64,000 nt of DNA from an uncultured Bacteroidia bacterium (GTDB lineage Bacteria > Bacteroidota > Bacteroidia > Bacteroidales > UBA932). The position numbers were made by a program, and so were the translations under genes. The stretch's first letter is position 1. Every line of letters begins with the position of its first letter. Location: NCBI GenBank assembly GCA_902792815.1, contig CADBAY010000015.1, forward strand, positions 1 through 64,000. Reading direction: 5' to 3'. The notes below the pieces were generated by a model that saw only the letters and a list, made by a program, of their open reading frames with translations, was not told where the DNA came from and did no database searches. Below are positions 7,679 to 16,157 of this stretch, piece by piece.

Positions 7679-10087
7679 ATGAACATTATCAACAAAAAAA
7701 TCGAGCTCGCGGACGGCCGCGTGATCGAAATCGAAACCGGCAAGCTTGCCAAGCAGGCCGACGGTTCCGCAGTCGTAAAAATGGGCGGCACCATGTTGCT
7801 CGCCACCGTTTGCGCTGCAAAAGAAGTTAAAGAGGGCACCGATTTCATGCCCCTCACAGTGGATTACAGAGAGAAGTATTATTCCGCAGGACGCTTTCCC
7901 GGCGGCTTCCTCAAGAGGGAAAGCAAACCTTCGGACTACGAGATTCTGGTCGCACGCCTTATCGACAGGCCCCTGCGCCCTCTGTGGCCCGAGGATTTCC
8001 ACCTGGAAGTATTCGTATATGTGAGCCTTATCTCTGCCGATAAGGACACCCAGCCCGACGCTCTTGCCGGCCTGGCCGCATCGGCGGCCCTTGCCACCAG
8101 CAACCTGCCTTTCGGCGGTCCCGTATCCGAGGTCCGCGTGGCACGTATCAACGGTGAGTTCGTCATCAACCCCGGTTTCTCCCAGATGGCAGGATGCGAC
8201 CTTGACCTTATGGTCGCCGCCACCGAAGAGAACATCATGATGGTTGAGGGCGAGATGAACGAGGTGAGCGAGCACGATATGCTCGAGGCCATCAAGTTCG
8301 CCCACGAGGAGATCAAGAAGCACTGCCGCGTCCAGAAGGAACTCATGGCAGAACTTGGCACCGTGGAGCCTAAGAGGGAGTACCCTCACGACGAGCAGGA
8401 CGAGGATCTGCGCAAGGCAGTCCGCGACTTCTGCTATCCTAAGTGCTATGCTCTTGCCAAGAGCGCAAAGCCCAAGCACGAGAGGGAAGACGGCTTCGAA
8501 GCCATCAAGGAAGAATTCATCGCCACCATTCCCGAGCCTCACACCGAGGAGGAGAAAGAGGCTTATGCACTCAAGACCGCTATGGCTGCCCGTTACTATC
8601 ACGACGTGGAGAAGGAAGCTATGCGCAATATGATCCTGGACGAGGGTGTCCGTCTTGACGGCCGCGTCTGCAATCAGGTGCGTCCCATCTGGTGCGAGGT
8701 CGACTATCTGCCTTGCGCACACGGAAGCGCCATCTTTACCCGCGGCGAGACACAGTCCCTTGCCACCGTTACCCTCGGCACCAAGCTGGATATGAAGGAG
8801 ATGGATGAGGTGCTCATCCAGGGTGACCAGCAGTTTGTGCTGCATTACAATTTCCCTCCTTTCGCCACCGGCGAGGCCAAGCCTATGCGTGCTCCCGGCC
8901 GCAGGGAAATCGGTCACGGCAACCTGGCCATGAGGGCCCTCAAGCCCGTCATCCCCATGGCTCCCGAGAATCCTTACGCCGTGCGCGTAGTATCTGATAT
9001 CATGGAATCCAACGGCTCATCTTCGATGGCTTCCGTCTGCGGCGGCTGCCTCGCCCTTATGGATGCCGGCGTTAAGATCAAGAAGCCCGTGGCAGGTGTT
9101 GCAATGGGCCTTATCACCGACGCCGAGCGCCCCAACGACCGTTACGCTATCCTTACCGACATTCTCGGTGACGAGGATCACCTTGGCGACATGGACTTCA
9201 AGGTCACCGGTACTGCCGACGGTATCACCGCCACCCAGATGGACATCAAGGTCGACGGCCTGAGCTACGAAGTGCTTGAGAAAGCTCTGGAGCAGGCCCG
9301 TCAGGGACGTCTCCACATCATGGGCGAGATGCTCAAGACCATTGCCGAGCCCCGCGAAGATTACAAGCCTTTCGTCCCCCGTATCGAGCAGATCCGCATT
9401 GCTTCCGAGTTCATCGGTGCAGTTATCGGCAAGGGCGGCGAGACCATTCAGAAGATTCAGAAAGAGACCGGCACTACCATCGCCATCGAGGAAGTCCCCA
9501 TCCCCGGCACCAACCTTACCGAAGGTGTTGTGGATGTGGCCGCTACCGACAAAGACGCTATGGAGAAGGCTCTCAACTGGATCAAGAGCATCTGCGCCGT
9601 GCCCGAGGCCGGTCAGGTGTATCACGGCAAGGTGGTCAGCATCCTTGACTTCGGTGCATTCATCGAGATTCTGCCCGGCAAGGAAGGCCTTCTGCACGTG
9701 AGCGAGATTGCATGGACCAAGACCGAGAAGGTAGAGGATGTGCTTGCAGTTGGCGACGAGGTTGACGTGAAGCTCCTCGAGTACGATGCCAAGAGCGGCA
9801 AGATGCGCCTTTCGATGCGCGCCCTCACCGAGAAACCCGAAGGCTATGTGGAGCCTAAGGGCAATGGTGGCCGCGGCAACGGTGGCGAGCGTGGTCCCCG
9901 CCGCGAGGGCGGAGAGCACAGGGAACACCGCGAAGGTGACCGTCCCCGCCGTGAAGGCGGCGAGCGCCGCGAGCGCCGTGACGATCGTCCCCGCCGTGAC
10001 GACCGCCCGCACAGGAACGGCCCCCGCAACAACGCCCCCGCTCCCTCAGCCGATGACTTCAAGGAGCCCGTTGACGAACTCTATTAA
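7679..10087 (+). CDS. pnp: Polyribonucleotide nucleotidyltransferase (PNPase)
   Basis: An 802-aa 3'-5' phosphorolytic exoribonuclease. Two RNase PH domains (about 1-220 and 310-540) flank a helical linker. A KH domain follows near 560-620 with its GxxG loop seen as [11 protein letters not shown], then an S1 domain near 630-705 ([23 protein letters not shown]). Beyond S1 is a tail of roughly 80 residues made of Arg, Gly, Glu and Asp ([17 protein letters not shown] and similar) ending [11 protein letters not shown]. Trimeric PNPase degrades mRNA and can add tails. The tail looks disordered and RNA-binding; tails of this kind occur in Bacteroidetes PNPases but are absent from E. coli PNPase (711 aa). 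Confidence 0.97.
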   Translation: MNIINKKIELADGRVIEIETGKLAKQADGSAVVKMGGTMLLATVCAAKEVKEGTDFMPLTVDYREKYYSAGRFPGGFLKRESKPSDYEILVARLIDRPLRPLWPEDFHLEVFVYVSLISADKDTQPDALAGLAASAALATSNLPFGGPVSEVRVARINGEFVINPGFSQMAGCDLDLMVAATEENIMMVEGEMNEVSEHDMLEAIKFAHEEIKKHCRVQKELMAELGTVEPKREYPHDEQDEDLRKAVRDFCYPKCYALAKSAKPKHEREDGFEAIKEEFIATIPEPHTEEEKEAYALKTAMAARYYHDVEKEAMRNMILDEGVRLDGRVCNQVRPIWCEVDYLPCAHGSAIFTRGETQSLATVTLGTKLDMKEMDEVLIQGDQQFVLHYNFPPFATGEAKPMRAPGRREIGHGNLAMRALKPVIPMAPENPYAVRVVSDIMESNGSSSMASVCGGCLALMDAGVKIKKPVAGVAMGLITDAERPNDRYAILTDILGDEDHLGDMDFKVTGTADGITATQMDIKVDGLSYEVLEKALEQARQGRLHIMGEMLKTIAEPREDYKPFVPRIEQIRIASEFIGAVIGKGGETIQKIQKETGTTIAIEEVPIPGTNLTEGVVDVAATDKDAMEKALNWIKSICAVPEAGQVYHGKVVSILDFGAFIEILPGKEGLLHVSEIAWTKTEKVEDVLAVGDEVDVKLLEYDAKSGKMRLSMRALTEKPEGYVEPKGNGGRGNGGERGPRREGGEHREHREGDRPRREGGERRERRDDRPRRDDRPHRNGPRNNAPAPSADDFKEPVDELY

Positions 10088-10106
10088 TTGACAGTCAATC
10101 ACTTAC

Positions 10107-10144
10107 AAAACTTGACCTGGTACATTTGTACCAGGTTAAGTTTT
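10107..10144. terminator. Bidirectional terminator between pnp and the PHP gene
   Basis: AAAACTT-GACCTGGTACA pairs with TGTACCAGGTTAAGTTTT over 18 positions with one mismatch and a 2-nt loop. The A-run on one side and T-run on the other let it work in both directions, which suits the convergent pnp and phosphoesterase genes. Confidence 0.85.
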
Positions 10145-10168
10145 ATAATGTGCTGATAATCAGGGGGC

Positions 10169-11302
10169 CTACCAGAGGTTGGTATGTAAGTGCTGGCGGC
10201 CGGTGTAGCAGTTGAGGAACTCGATCTTCTGACCTTTCTTGACCGTCATGATGATGGCGCTGCGAGGGTAGAGGATTACGGGATTCATGTGCGTACCGTA
10301 CATGGTCTCGAAACGGATGTCTGAAATGTTGGTGACTTCTATCCTACCTTTGGCAGCATCGATTACCCTGACCTGGAGTGAATGATGAACCAGCTGCTCG
10401 AGCCAGGTGGCATCGCCTGCGAGGGTCTGGTCCCAGAATGCTACCATGCGTCCGGCAAACATAGCCTCCCGTATCGATTCCATGGTATATTCTTTGGCAA
10501 ACACCAATGTCATGGGGCGGATTACGTGGCCGTAGTTATAATCGATAGGACTGTGCTGGTCGGTATTGGCGGTCATGGGGATGTGGTACTCGTCAAACCA
10601 GTCGAGCACCTTTGGATACCATTCCTGATGGTTGCAAATCTCTACGGCGTGTATCTGGCCCTTTGCGAGCATATCCTTGTGGATGTCATACATATCGCAT
10701 TTGCGGTCGGGCCAGCCGGGATGGTTCCACTGTATAAAGCAGTCCTGCTCAAGCGCAGCTGCGATATCGTCCTGCAAGGTCTCATCGTTGTTGATCTTCC
10801 GCCCGAGCTCGTCTGTAAGATACTCGCCGTCCTTGTCGGTCAGATAGCGGTCTTCGCTGAACACATTGGCATCTTTGACGAAGAGGAAATTCATATGGCC
10901 GAAGGGCTTGGCGCGGGTTATTTCTACACCCGGAATGACAATCATACCGAATTTGGCCCCCTCGGCTTTGGCCTTGACTATAGGAACGTTACGGTCGGGC
11001 ATGTCGATACCGGTCTTGTGTACACCTACGTGCTCGGTCATAGCCATCACATCCAGTCCGTCGTACCAGTCTTCCTGGACCCGCCCTTCCGGCGAGACAT
11101 GGGCGTCGGCATAAACGGTATGGGTGTGGAAGTCACATTTGAAGGTCTTGTAACCGTCAATGTCGGGGATGGAAATCACTTTGCGGACGCCGCTCATCAT
11201 GCGGTAGCAGGCTACGCGGTCGTCGGAATTCTCGGGCTGGGTCTGGGCGTAAAGGGCGCCCCAGCTCAGCAGAGCCATCATCAGAAATAATGATTTTTTC
11301 AT
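10169..11302 (-). CDS. Secreted PHP-domain metal-dependent phosphoesterase
   Basis: A 377-aa exported protein with a signal peptide (cleavage likely after LYAQ). The PHP (polymerase and histidinol phosphatase) fold begins with CDFHTHTVYADAHV, giving the His-x-His metal motif at residues 59-61. It continues with MAMTEHVG, GVEITRAKPFGHMNFL and later NHPGWPD and TANTDQHS, each carrying further metal ligands. Proteins of this type in Bacteroidota are often annotated as Sb-PDE family phosphodiesterases; the natural substrate is unknown. A short beta-rich C-terminal region (about 300-377) follows the catalytic domain. It is a single gene with a -7 box 21 nt upstream, divergent from a lipoprotein gene. 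Confidence 0.82.
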   Translation of the reverse strand: MKKSLFLMMALLSWGALYAQTQPENSDDRVACYRMMSGVRKVISIPDIDGYKTFKCDFHTHTVYADAHVSPEGRVQEDWYDGLDVMAMTEHVGVHKTGIDMPDRNVPIVKAKAEGAKFGMIVIPGVEITRAKPFGHMNFLFVKDANVFSEDRYLTDKDGEYLTDELGRKINNDETLQDDIAAALEQDCFIQWNHPGWPDRKCDMYDIHKDMLAKGQIHAVEICNHQEWYPKVLDWFDEYHIPMTANTDQHSPIDYNYGHVIRPMTLVFAKEYTMESIREAMFAGRMVAFWDQTLAGDATWLEQLVHHSLQVRVIDAAKGRIEVTNISDIRFETMYGTHMNPVILYPRSAIIMTVKKGQKIEFLNCYTGRQHLHTNLW

Positions 11303-11323
11303 TTTGGTGGAGTTTGGTTCTTA

Positions 11324-11331
11324 CAAAGTTA
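11324..11331 (-). promoter_or_regulatory. -7 box for the PHP phosphoesterase gene
   Basis: TAACTTTG on the minus strand, 21 nt before the ATG at 11302. It is back-to-back with the -7 box of the divergent lipoprotein gene only 12 nt away, so the two promoters must overlap or compete. Confidence 0.5.
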
Positions 11332-11343
11332 GTACAATTTTGA

Positions 11344-11351
11344 TAACTTTG
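11344..11351 (+). promoter_or_regulatory. -7 box 4 nt before the lipoprotein ATG
   Basis: TAACTTTG is an exact -7 consensus, followed by TGTT and the ATG at 11356. Transcription would start at or next to the start codon. Confidence 0.5.
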
Positions 11352-11355
11352 TGTT

Positions 11356-12144
11356 ATGAAAATCAAATTCACAGTCGCCGCGGCGCTTATACTTTGCGCC
11401 TGCACTCCGCTCAAAACCGACCTTGAAAAGTATGCCCTTAATTGTAAAGCCAAAGAGATAGTACTGCAGTCCGATACCCTTGAACTGCCATACCGTGTGG
11501 TATTCAACTCCCTCGGCCAGGCCGACTCGGTAATTACCTACAATTTTGACAAGTCGTTCCGCTACCTTGAGACCTACACGTACAACGGCAAGCATCAGGT
11601 GATTCAGATAAGCGGCCTGAATGCCGATAACGAGGATGAAGCCCGCTATGAATACGATTACAAGGGCCGCTTCATCAGCGAGTGCCGTATGTACGGAATG
11701 AACAATCAGGAAGTTAGCAAGTGGGTGCACGAAAACGACGGCCGGCACATAGTGAAGACCGATTACTATGCCGAAGGGGAGTTGTCATTCGTTTCCAACA
11801 AAGAATACTCCGGAAAGACATACGTCGAGAAGAGCTATTCGGCCGAAGGCGACTATCTCGGGAGCGCCGACGTGGCTTTCCTGACGGAAGATAAATTCAC
11901 CCGCATCAAGAGCGCCGACATCGACGTGGAGATTGAATACAACTCCAAGGCACTTCCGGTGCGCAGCCGCGGCACGACCCTTACTTCTACGGGGGAGATG
12001 ATGTGGGTACCCGATCTGGAACAATTCCCTGAACGCTACTATAGCTATGAATACGACGAGCGCGGGAATTGGATTTCCCGCGCTGAAAAGGTTCATCCCG
12101 ACAGCAGCGCTATTGCCACTCTCAGGCGTATTATAAAATACTGA
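11356..12144 (+). CDS. Lipoprotein with YD/RHS-like beta repeats
   Basis: A 262-aa lipoprotein: the signal peptide ends in the lipobox LCAC, so the mature protein is anchored through Cys. The body contains short strands with the YD-repeat feel of RHS or wapA-like proteins: TYTYNGKHQVIQI, YEYDYKGRFISE, KEYSGKTYVEKSYSAEGDYLG, YYSYEYDERGNWIS. This suggests a small beta-sheet sheath or carbohydrate-binding-like surface. It is too short to be a toxin-delivery RHS protein and no effector domain is present. Function is unknown. It converges on the metallophosphoesterase gene 3 nt downstream. Confidence 0.65.
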   Translation: MKIKFTVAAALILCACTPLKTDLEKYALNCKAKEIVLQSDTLELPYRVVFNSLGQADSVITYNFDKSFRYLETYTYNGKHQVIQISGLNADNEDEARYEYDYKGRFISECRMYGMNNQEVSKWVHENDGRHIVKTDYYAEGELSFVSNKEYSGKTYVEKSYSAEGDYLGSADVAFLTEDKFTRIKSADIDVEIEYNSKALPVRSRGTTLTSTGEMMWVPDLEQFPERYYSYEYDERGNWISRAEKVHPDSSAIATLRRIIKY

Positions 12145-12147
12145 CGA

Positions 12148-14280
12148 TCAGAAGTGGAACTCCTTTTCCAGGTTCTTCTCGGCGGTTAGCGTGGAGCACT
12201 TGTAAGTGTGCGATACCTTCCCGCCGGGGATGGTCTGCGTAGCTACTACTTCCCAGTCGCTCTCGGTGGCAGGATTGCCCGACGCGGGCTTGTAGTACCA
12301 GTAGTGGCTGGCAGTCCAGGAACGGTAGCTGTCGGAAGTCTTGCCCTTCTTGTTGTAATAGTGGGCAGACATGGCGGCATTGGAGCACGTTCCGTTGGCA
12401 AGGCGCTTGAATTCTCCTATCTTGGCTCCTGTGCTCTTCTTGTACAGGGCAACTGACCAGTTGGAGTCGTCGTCGTTGAAAACCTGCGCCACGAAGCAGT
12501 TCTTGAGCGCAGAATTGCCTTTGACCACGAAGGAATAGGTGCCGACTTTCTGCGAAGCGGTGTACCAGTTGATAGGATAACCGCTCGAGTAGTATATCTC
12601 GTTGCCGTCGAATACGCGCAACTGGAAGTCTTTATCCTTGTTGGTGCCCTTGAAGAACCAGTCTTTGATATGGGCGCCCTCAATGTCATAAACCGTGTAT
12701 CCCGAAGGCTCTCCGCTCACCGTGGAACTGCATGACTTTGTCCACCAGGCGCCGCAGGCAGAGCCGTGGATATGCTCGTAGAGGGGGAGTCCTCCCTTGC
12801 CTTTGTGGGTGTTGGTGTAGATGTAGTTCTGTGTGTAGTGGGTATGGCCTATCATCAGGTGGGCCTCCTTGAACTCGTCCATCAGCTTAAGCACGTCGGG
12901 ATAATGGTTCGCGCTGGAGTTCTTGAACGGTATGTGGCAGCAGATGAAGATCATCTTATCAGCCTTGTTGTCGACCAGTGCAATATCCTGCTTGAGCCAG
13001 TCGATCTGGGCCTGGGTGAATCCGCCGCTGTAGCTCCAGGTCTTGCCGTTGCTCTTGCTGGAACTCTTCTGCTCGGTGACCATTATGTCGTCCATCGACA
13101 CCACGTGAACATCGCCTCTGTCGAACGAATAATTGACAGGACCGTAGTACTTGCCGAAGGTGGACGTGGCGTTGTAGTCGTCCATCAGGTTGTCGGAAGT
13201 GTCGGGTTGCAGTGAGTCGTGGTCGTGGTTACCTATGGTCTGGAAGAATATGATATAGCTCGTGCCGTTGTGGACCGCCGACATGGATGCTCTCATGGTG
13301 GGCCACATATCGGTGCTGTCGAATACTATATCGCCGAGGGTCATAGCATACACGCTTGACTTGCCGGCCGTTGTCTTCTTGATGTCGGGGATGGTCTCGG
13401 AGTTGTAGCGGCTGGCATTGCTCGATGTGGCGCACTGCGGGTCACCGATGCCTATGAAGGTCCAGTTGGTCTCTTTGCCGCCGGAGAGCTTCTCGAGAGT
13501 GAAATCGGTGTGCAGCAACTCTCCGTTGGGCTTTACCGCCTTGTAAAAGACAGGAAGGCTGGGCGAAGTGGGCGCCTCCACTTTGTAGTCGGCGGGAGTC
13601 GTGTAATAAATGAAACGCGTGAGCGCGTTCGATTTGAATTGATACACGCCGTTCTCGTCGGTCTTGGTGCAATTGTATCCGTCGGTAATAATTACGCCGG
13701 GAATACCTTTGCCGCTGCCTTTGTCTTCAATCAAGCCTGCAAGGTCGTTACCTTCCTGGATAACGGTACCGTTGATTTTAACTTGAGTATCCTCGGGCTC
13801 ATCTGGTTCTTCGGGTTTGGGTTTGTCGGGCTCCGTGGAGTCCTGGAAAGTGCTGACTTTGGAAAGTTTATATCCGTCTCCGCCGGCTGGGCCGCTGTAA
13901 TCGAAAGTTAACTCGTCAGCCTTGGAGGCGGTAAGGGTAAAGGTGCCAGGAAATGATTCGAACAAATACTTCTCCGCCGATTTCTTGGCGCTGTATGTTT
14001 GCTTGTCGGCCTGGCTGAAGCGGCTTTCGTCGGCATATACCTTGCCCTGATAGTAAGTTACGCTTGTTGACCCCGGGGCAAGGCTCTTGACTATGTATCC
14101 ACCCGTGCCGTCGAATACGTAAATGTTGGATAGCTTGAGGTCGGACCAGTTGCCGCCGTCTTTCTTGGCCGAAAAAACCCATGTGCCGTTGATTGTTACA
14201 GGCTCGTAAACTTCTTCCTTCTGGCAGCCTGTCAGAGAGGCGAGAAGCAGGACGGCAAGGATTAATTTGCTGTTTTTCAT
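12148..14280 (-). CDS. Calcineurin-like metallophosphoesterase lipoprotein, long paralog
   Basis: A 710-aa lipoprotein (lipobox LTGC) of the metallophosphoesterase superfamily. Domains in order: a beta-rich, lipocalin-like N-terminal region (residues 25-150), a Pro/Glu/Asp linker, a beta-sandwich typical of the MetallophosN region (about 175-265, GKGIPGVIITDGYNCTKTD), the catalytic core, and a MetallophosC beta domain. Core metal motifs read GDPQC, LGDIVFDS, GNHDHD, CCHIP and GHTHY; the D-x-H motif is D-P-Q, as in CPPED1-like enzymes. It is translationally coupled to the upstream paralog (TAATG overlap). The N-terminal 150-residue extension is the main difference between the two. Confidence 0.85.
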   Translation of the reverse strand: MKNSKLILAVLLLASLTGCQKEEVYEPVTINGTWVFSAKKDGGNWSDLKLSNIYVFDGTGGYIVKSLAPGSTSVTYYQGKVYADESRFSQADKQTYSAKKSAEKYLFESFPGTFTLTASKADELTFDYSGPAGGDGYKLSKVSTFQDSTEPDKPKPEEPDEPEDTQVKINGTVIQEGNDLAGLIEDKGSGKGIPGVIITDGYNCTKTDENGVYQFKSNALTRFIYYTTPADYKVEAPTSPSLPVFYKAVKPNGELLHTDFTLEKLSGGKETNWTFIGIGDPQCATSSNASRYNSETIPDIKKTTAGKSSVYAMTLGDIVFDSTDMWPTMRASMSAVHNGTSYIIFFQTIGNHDHDSLQPDTSDNLMDDYNATSTFGKYYGPVNYSFDRGDVHVVSMDDIMVTEQKSSSKSNGKTWSYSGGFTQAQIDWLKQDIALVDNKADKMIFICCHIPFKNSSANHYPDVLKLMDEFKEAHLMIGHTHYTQNYIYTNTHKGKGGLPLYEHIHGSACGAWWTKSCSSTVSGEPSGYTVYDIEGAHIKDWFFKGTNKDKDFQLRVFDGNEIYYSSGYPINWYTASQKVGTYSFVVKGNSALKNCFVAQVFNDDDSNWSVALYKKSTGAKIGEFKRLANGTCSNAAMSAHYYNKKGKTSDSYRSWTASHYWYYKPASGNPATESDWEVVATQTIPGGKVSHTYKCSTLTAEKNLEKEFHF

Positions 14281-16037
14281 TAGAATTGGCTATAGTCTGT
14301 GGTGAATGAAGTGCATCCGTATGTATTGATTTTTCCGCTGGTGGGGATGGTCTGTGTGGCGCGGACTTCCCAGTTCTTCTCAGACGAAGGTTTGGCGGAA
14401 GCAGGAACAAAGTACCAGTAGTGGCTGGCGGTTTTGTTAGTCCAGGAATCGGAGTTCTTGCTTAATTCATTGAAAAAGTAAGCCGCCAGACAAATATTGC
14501 AGCAGCTGCCGTTGGCGAGGCGCTTGAAGTCCCCGATTTTCTCTCCGTTCTGCCACATTTCCAGCTTCCAGTTACGGTCGTCGTCGTTGAAGACCTCGGC
14601 CACGAATGCATTCTTGAGATTGGCGTTGCCTGTGGCTGTAATATTACTTGATCCGCCCTTGTTGGAAGCGCGGAACCACGCATATTCATAGCCTTTGCTG
14701 CCGTTGTAAAGTTGGTCGCCGTCATAAACCCTGAGTTGATAGTCGGTGGCCGTTTTTGTGCCCTGGGCGATCCAGTTAACAACGGTGTTGCCTTCAATTT
14801 CATAAATATTGAAACCGTTGGGCGCTCCGGTAACATTGGAGTCACAGCTCCACCAGCCACCGCACGCAGCGCCGTGTACATGCTCGTAAATAGGCTGACC
14901 GCCCTTGCAGATATATCCGGTATGGATGTAATTTTGCTGATAGTGGGTGTGGCCTATCATTATGTGGGCTTCCTTGAACTGCTTAAGTAAGGTAAGAACC
15001 TCGGCATAATAGGAGCCCTTGTTGAAGGACGAGCCACCAGAGTTGGCGCCCGCGCGCATAGGGATATGCATACAAAGGAATACAGCCTTATCCGCCTTGT
15101 CTTTGACCAGGTCCAAATCGGCTTGAAGCCATAGATACTGTGCTTTGGAGAACCCTCCATTATAATCCCAGGTGTAGCGGTTGGGAGAAGAGTTGTTGGA
15201 AACTTTGGTTACGGCAATGTCGTCCATGGATATGATGTGCACCTTGCCGCGGTTGAAAGAATAATCGGTGGGACCGAAGTACTCGACATACTTTCCGGTA
15301 GCGGCATAGTCACCGCTTTGCTCGAGTGAATTATGGTCGTGGTTGCCTATACACTGGAAGATGGGGAACCAGCTGCCGTCTTGCAGTTTGAGGTTGGACA
15401 TTGTTTCTTTCATGCCGGCCCAAAGGTCGGTGCTGTCGAAAGTAATGTCACCAAGGGTCATTCCGTAAGCGTTGGGGTAGCGGCCTTCGGCGTGCCCCCC
15501 GTTGAGGCAGGCAATCATTGCCGGTACCGTTTCTGTCTTGTATCGGTTAATCTGGGCAGTGGTCTGGCACTGGGGATCACCGATCATAATCATGGTGAAT
15601 TTATCCTCCACAGCCTGTGGTTCCAGAGTGAAGTCGTTACGGTTTACCTTATTATGGTCGAAGGACGAGGTAGAATAGAACAGGGGCAGATGTGTGCCTG
15701 CATCAAGGGGAATTTTAAATTCCGAAGGCACACTCATGTAAATGTTCCTAGTATAGCGGCTAGCCTTGAGCTGGTAAACTCCGTTGGCGTCCGTGACAGT
15801 ATAGGTATAGCCGTCGGTTACCGGAATATCGGGAATGCCCGCACCGGTTATTGCATCCTTAATAAGACCGCAAGCATTTATGCCCTCGGCTATGGTAGTT
15901 CCGTTGATGACATCTACAGGCAGGTCTTCTTCGGGGGTATGGCCTGAAGGATCGTCGGGATTGTCCGGTTTGCAACTGATGCAGAATGCCAGTAAAGCAC
16001 CCAGTAAAACAATGGAGAATGATTTGATGCTTTTCAT
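14280..16037 (-). CDS. Calcineurin-like metallophosphoesterase lipoprotein, short paralog
   Basis: A 585-aa lipoprotein (signal peptide ending CISC) with the same MetallophosN, Metallophos and MetallophosC arrangement as the following gene but without its N-terminal lipocalin-like extension. Motifs: GDPQC, LGDITFDS, GNHDHN, LCMHIPM and GHTHYQQNY; all metal ligands look intact. The C-terminal domains of the pair are clearly homologous (GDFKRLANGSC here, GEFKRLANGTC there), so they arose by duplication. It lies downstream of susD behind a terminator and its own probable promoter. The pair most likely cleaves phosphate esters or diesters outside the cytoplasm, linked to what the SusC/SusD transporter imports. 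Confidence 0.85.
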   Translation of the reverse strand: MKSIKSFSIVLLGALLAFCISCKPDNPDDPSGHTPEEDLPVDVINGTTIAEGINACGLIKDAITGAGIPDIPVTDGYTYTVTDANGVYQLKASRYTRNIYMSVPSEFKIPLDAGTHLPLFYSTSSFDHNKVNRNDFTLEPQAVEDKFTMIMIGDPQCQTTAQINRYKTETVPAMIACLNGGHAEGRYPNAYGMTLGDITFDSTDLWAGMKETMSNLKLQDGSWFPIFQCIGNHDHNSLEQSGDYAATGKYVEYFGPTDYSFNRGKVHIISMDDIAVTKVSNNSSPNRYTWDYNGGFSKAQYLWLQADLDLVKDKADKAVFLCMHIPMRAGANSGGSSFNKGSYYAEVLTLLKQFKEAHIMIGHTHYQQNYIHTGYICKGGQPIYEHVHGAACGGWWSCDSNVTGAPNGFNIYEIEGNTVVNWIAQGTKTATDYQLRVYDGDQLYNGSKGYEYAWFRASNKGGSSNITATGNANLKNAFVAEVFNDDDRNWKLEMWQNGEKIGDFKRLANGSCCNICLAAYFFNELSKNSDSWTNKTASHYWYFVPASAKPSSEKNWEVRATQTIPTSGKINTYGCTSFTTDYSQF

Positions 16038-16067
16038 TGTATCTATTATATTAAGTAGTCTATCTTA

Positions 16068-16098
16068 CAAAGATAGACTTTTTTTCATAAAGATGAAA
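16068..16098 (-). promoter_or_regulatory. Promoter of the metallophosphoesterase pair
   Basis: On the minus strand TATCTTTG (16068-16075) is an exact -7 box and TTTC (16095-16098) lies 19 nt upstream as a near -33 element. Transcription would start about 25 nt before the ATG at 16037. The -7 box is embedded in a 10-bp hairpin (16057-16079). Confidence 0.5.
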
Positions 16099-16103
16099 GC
16101 GTA

Positions 16104-16136
16104 CAAAAAGAAAGCCGGCAACATGTGCCGGCTTTC
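16104..16136 (-). terminator. Terminator between susD and the phosphoesterases
   Basis: On the minus strand GAAAGCCGGCA pairs with TGCCGGCTTTC around a 5-nt loop and is followed by a T-rich run, 20 nt after the susD stop. It should end or reduce transcription before the phosphoesterase genes. Confidence 0.8.
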
Positions 16137-16157
16137 CAAAGATACAAAAACGGATGT

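Noticed and set aside
7499-8917. Minus-strand open frame of 472 codons opposite pnp
   Set aside because: It is a frame shadow of the strongly conserved pnp gene; the translation has no recognisable domain and the codon bias belongs to the plus strand.
16057-16079. Hairpin AGTCTATCTT/AAGATAGACT with a plus-strand T-run as a plus-strand terminator
   Set aside because: No plus-strand gene precedes it; it is better read as part of the minus-strand promoter region of the phosphoesterases.
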